Both the position numbers and the translations under genes were made by a program. From CAZFDT01 sp964518335 (lineage in GTDB: Bacteria; Planctomycetota; Phycisphaerae; Phycisphaerales; Phycisphaeraceae), in the NCBI GenBank assembly GCA_964518335.1, contig CAZFDT010000056.1:1-32598 (forward strand): a DNA stretch of 32,598 bases, written 5' to 3'. The first letter of the stretch is position 1; each line of letters starts with the position of its first letter. The notes below the pieces were generated by a model. That model ran no database searches. It saw nothing but the letters and a program-made list of their open reading frames with translations, and was not told the DNA's origin. Shown here piece after piece: positions 30,638 through 32,598 of the stretch.

Positions 30638-30729
30638 AGAGGCCGCAGATGACGCAGATTGTGCAGATGAAAAGTGAAAAACGTTGGTGCTCTTTTCTGT
30701 CTTGAAATCTGCGAAATCTGCGGCCTCTT
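30637..30729. terminator. Bidirectional terminator-like inverted repeat with GCAGAT direct repeats
   Basis: Arms at 30637-30660 and 30706-30729 are complementary in 22 of 24 positions. Each arm contains two or more copies of a GCAGAT or ATCTGC unit (the left one also continues with TGCAGATG at 30662-30669). The loop includes GAAAAG/CTTTTC-type pairing. The left arm touches the polA stop and the right arm ends two bases before the stop of the convergent next gene, so it probably ends both transcripts. Repeats of the GCAGAT type are known to me as dispersed in some bacterial genomes. Confidence 0.65.
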
Positions 30730-30731
30730 GC

Positions 30732-32399
30732 TCACGCCTTGGTCGCGGTGACGTCGTTGAGAATCTGCTGCGTCAGTTCCCAGAAGTGGGTTTCGCGGAA
30801 GGCGGTGGCGCAGCCGGGGAGCGAGCCGTGGCGCTGCGTGTGGTGGTTCCAGTGCGACTGGGCCTGCAGCAGTTTCTGCCGCGCCAGCTCGGCGTGGGCG
30901 TCGCTGCGGTGGCGCACGAAGCGTCGATAGGCCGCCAGCCCCGCCAGGAGGTCGCGCAGCGCCTCGTACAGCGACTCGGCATAGACCATCGCGTTGATCA
31001 TCGGCTCGAGCGTTTTGCGGTTGCGGTCGGTCTCCAGGTGGTACAGCGCCGATCGGCCGCGAGTGAGCTGCTCCACCGCCTCGTGCTTCTCACGCACGAC
31101 TTCATCGAGCTCGTCATCGCTCAGCCGCTCGATCATGCGCGATGCCGCCGACGCATCGACCAGGTCGTCCTGGATCCAGTCGGCGTTGGGGTGCCACGGC
31201 GTGGCCTTGCGCCGCGCGAACGGGCCGATGTAAAACGCCTTGCGCACCACCTGCGTCGAGTCGCGCAGCACCTCGTGCACCGCCGCGGCGATCGCCTCAT
31301 CGTCGATGTGCAGGCGCTGGCGCACCCAGTCGCCGGCGATCTGGTCCACGTCGGCGCGCGGGTCGTCGGCGAGTCGCGGCACGGCAAAGACGTTGGCGTC
31401 GATCCACGTCTCGTTCTTGACGAATGGCCCGCCCCAGCCGCCGCCACGCACCCACGCCCACAGCCCCGCCAGGTTCACCCGCTCCGCGACCTGCGCCAGA
31501 CCCGCCGGCTCGTCCGCTGCAGTGGACTCCGGGTTCCCGTCCCGCCACAGCGGCGCCTGCCAGTTGGGCACGCCCCCCTTGCCCTCGAACTCGCGCTGGC
31601 ATTGCAGCTCGTAGATCACTGGCCGATCCCCGCACGCCAGGCTGCACGGGTTCCACTTCTGATACCGCCAGAAGTCGGTCTGCGTGAATTTGAACGACAG
31701 CACGAACCGGTCGTCGCGCGGGTTGTCCGCGCCGGGCAGACGCTCGACGACGCGCTGCGCCAACTCGACCGAGTCGTGCATGCCGTTGGGCCGCACGTTC
31801 CACGCCCGGACGATCAGCCGCTTGTTGTTCCGGGCGACGACCAGATCGTGAAATCGCTCGACGAAGCGCACGATGCGATCGGCGCGGCCGAGGCCACTGC
31901 AGCGCGGGCAGTGCGGCGACAGCACATCGTTGCCCACCAGGTGGGGCAGGCGGGCCGCGTCGGTGTCGCCCAGGCGCAGCACCACGCCGCTGATGTCGCC
32001 GTAGCGCAACATGAGCGATTCGAGCGCCCCGACGGACCGCTCCAGGGCCAGGTCCGACGCCGGGCACAGCACGCTGGGCCGGTTGCGACAGACCATGTGC
32101 GTGACCTGGCGGTCCACGAGGTCGCGGGCCAGGGCGAGCGTGTCGTAGGAGAGATACACGTCCAGGCCGGCGCGACGGGCGTCGTCGATGACCTGGGCGA
32201 TGTGGTCGAAGTGGTGGGCGATCCAGCGGCGCATTTCGCCGTCGGGCACAGCGTCGGGGCCATCGACGCCGCTGAGCGCGGTCGATTCGTAGATGACCAG
32301 ACCGGTGTAGCCCAGGTCCTTGAGTTGCCGCGGGTCGCGGTAGCGCGACTCGACCGGCGGCTCTCCGGGGTTGTCAATCAGCGTCGCCAGCTTGAGCAT
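30732..32399 (-). CDS. Large cytoplasmic protein, possibly related to family 67-type glycoside hydrolases
   Basis: The product has about 555 residues from the ATG at 32399 (MLKLATLIDNPGEPP). The first half looks like a TIM barrel: KDLGYTGLVIYESTAL, DARRAGLDVYLSYDTLAL, SGVVLRLGDTDA, RLIVRAWNVRPNGMHDS, DRFVLSFKFTQTDFW, VIYELQCQREFEGKGGVPNW and WAWVRGGGWGGPF. The ELQCQREFEGKG segment and WIDANVFAVPRLADDPRAD resemble proteins that are distantly like alpha-glucuronidases. The last ~200 residues are helical and rich in charged residues. A catalytic pair was not identified with confidence. There is no signal peptide. The start at 32399 agrees with a promoter at 32469-32496; two upstream in-frame ATGs (32483, 32507) lie in or above it. 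It converges with polA across the inverted repeat. Confidence 0.55.
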   Translation of the reverse strand: MLKLATLIDNPGEPPVESRYRDPRQLKDLGYTGLVIYESTALSGVDGPDAVPDGEMRRWIAHHFDHIAQVIDDARRAGLDVYLSYDTLALARDLVDRQVTHMVCRNRPSVLCPASDLALERSVGALESLMLRYGDISGVVLRLGDTDAARLPHLVGNDVLSPHCPRCSGLGRADRIVRFVERFHDLVVARNNKRLIVRAWNVRPNGMHDSVELAQRVVERLPGADNPRDDRFVLSFKFTQTDFWRYQKWNPCSLACGDRPVIYELQCQREFEGKGGVPNWQAPLWRDGNPESTAADEPAGLAQVAERVNLAGLWAWVRGGGWGGPFVKNETWIDANVFAVPRLADDPRADVDQIAGDWVRQRLHIDDEAIAAAVHEVLRDSTQVVRKAFYIGPFARRKATPWHPNADWIQDDLVDASAASRMIERLSDDELDEVVREKHEAVEQLTRGRSALYHLETDRNRKTLEPMINAMVYAESLYEALRDLLAGLAAYRRFVRHRSDAHAELARQKLLQAQSHWNHHTQRHGSLPGCATAFRETHFWELTQQILNDVTATKA

Positions 32400-32468
32400 G
32401 AGGGATCGCGTCGGTGGATGAATGCGCCGGGGAAGCGGCCCGGCGGGTGCAGGCCAGGACAACGGCAC

Positions 32469-32496
32469 ATCATAGACGTTCATCGCCGTCGAGCAA
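32469..32496 (-). promoter_or_regulatory. Putative promoter of the glycosidase-like gene
   Basis: On the minus strand TTGCTC (32491-32496) and TATGAT (32469-32474) are 16 bases apart. Transcription would start near 32462, about 62 bases before the ATG at 32399. It rules out the upstream ATGs as main starts. Beyond it, to 32598, I see no gene. Confidence 0.5.
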
Positions 32497-32598
32497 CGCC
32501 GACGCATGGGCGTGCCCCGGCCGCGGGAATTGGGCCGGTAAGTGGCAGGGTGAAGACATTTACATCCGATCGCCTCCGGTGAGAGTGCGGATGAGGTA

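Overview
The window is a GC-rich bacterial chromosome segment. Codon third positions are almost all G or C, except in the first ~1.2 kb. The gene content fits a planctomycete, most likely of the Phycisphaerae type: a formylglycine sulfatase, a DUF3467 protein, a REP-associated transposase relative, an AGE-family epimerase beside a glutamine-amidotransferase-like protein, and large secreted or sugar-active proteins of unknown function. This placement rests on gene content and is an inference. No rRNA, tRNA, CRISPR array, phage module or classical insertion sequence was seen. Almost all genes are intact housekeeping genes.

Layout. Positions 1-1228 are an AT-richer stretch with an exported protein of unknown function and a remnant upstream of it. 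A sulfatase (minus strand) and the arginine pair argB-argF (plus) follow. From 5428 to 11438 lies a tightly packed plus-strand run: a TsaC/YrdC-arginine phosphatase fusion, rpiB, a multi-spanning membrane protein, a BtuF-like lipoprotein, a BtuC-like permease and pyrF. It meets a minus-strand Na/Pi-cotransporter-PhoU protein tail to tail with a 14-bp overlap. On the minus strand follow purH, an (alpha/alpha)6-type sugar-active protein and a homocysteine S-methyltransferase. A DUF3467 gene and a REP-flanked RAYT-like gene are on the plus strand. A DegT-type sugar aminotransferase and an exported helical-repeat protein are on the minus strand, and hisC-hisB on the plus. A HIT hydrolase, PAS histidine kinase and FixJ-like regulator form a minus-strand run. 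An AGE epimerase with a GATase-like protein lies on the minus strand, polA on the plus, and a large putative glycoside-hydrolase-like protein on the minus strand ends the window.

Main points of interest. (1) Six REP-type hairpins occur in three head/tail pairs. Two pairs bracket a gene for a small HUH/Tyr protein (RAYT-like), making a self-contained REPtron. The third pair lies 4 kb away, beside purH. The stems vary by compensating changes while two GA steps at the inner end of the stem stay constant, so the folded DNA or RNA seems to be what is kept. (2) One protein joins TsaC/YrdC to a YwlE-type arginine phosphatase and is followed at once by rpiB. This preserves the ywlC-ywlE-ywlF order of Bacillus with the first two genes fused. 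(3) A 12-mer, GYTGCAGTGGWC, occurs seven times, always on the plus strand, in different reading frames and in genes of both directions. (4) polA, purH and the exported repeat protein have a -10-like hexamer exactly six bases before the start codon, a geometry that suggests leaderless mRNAs.
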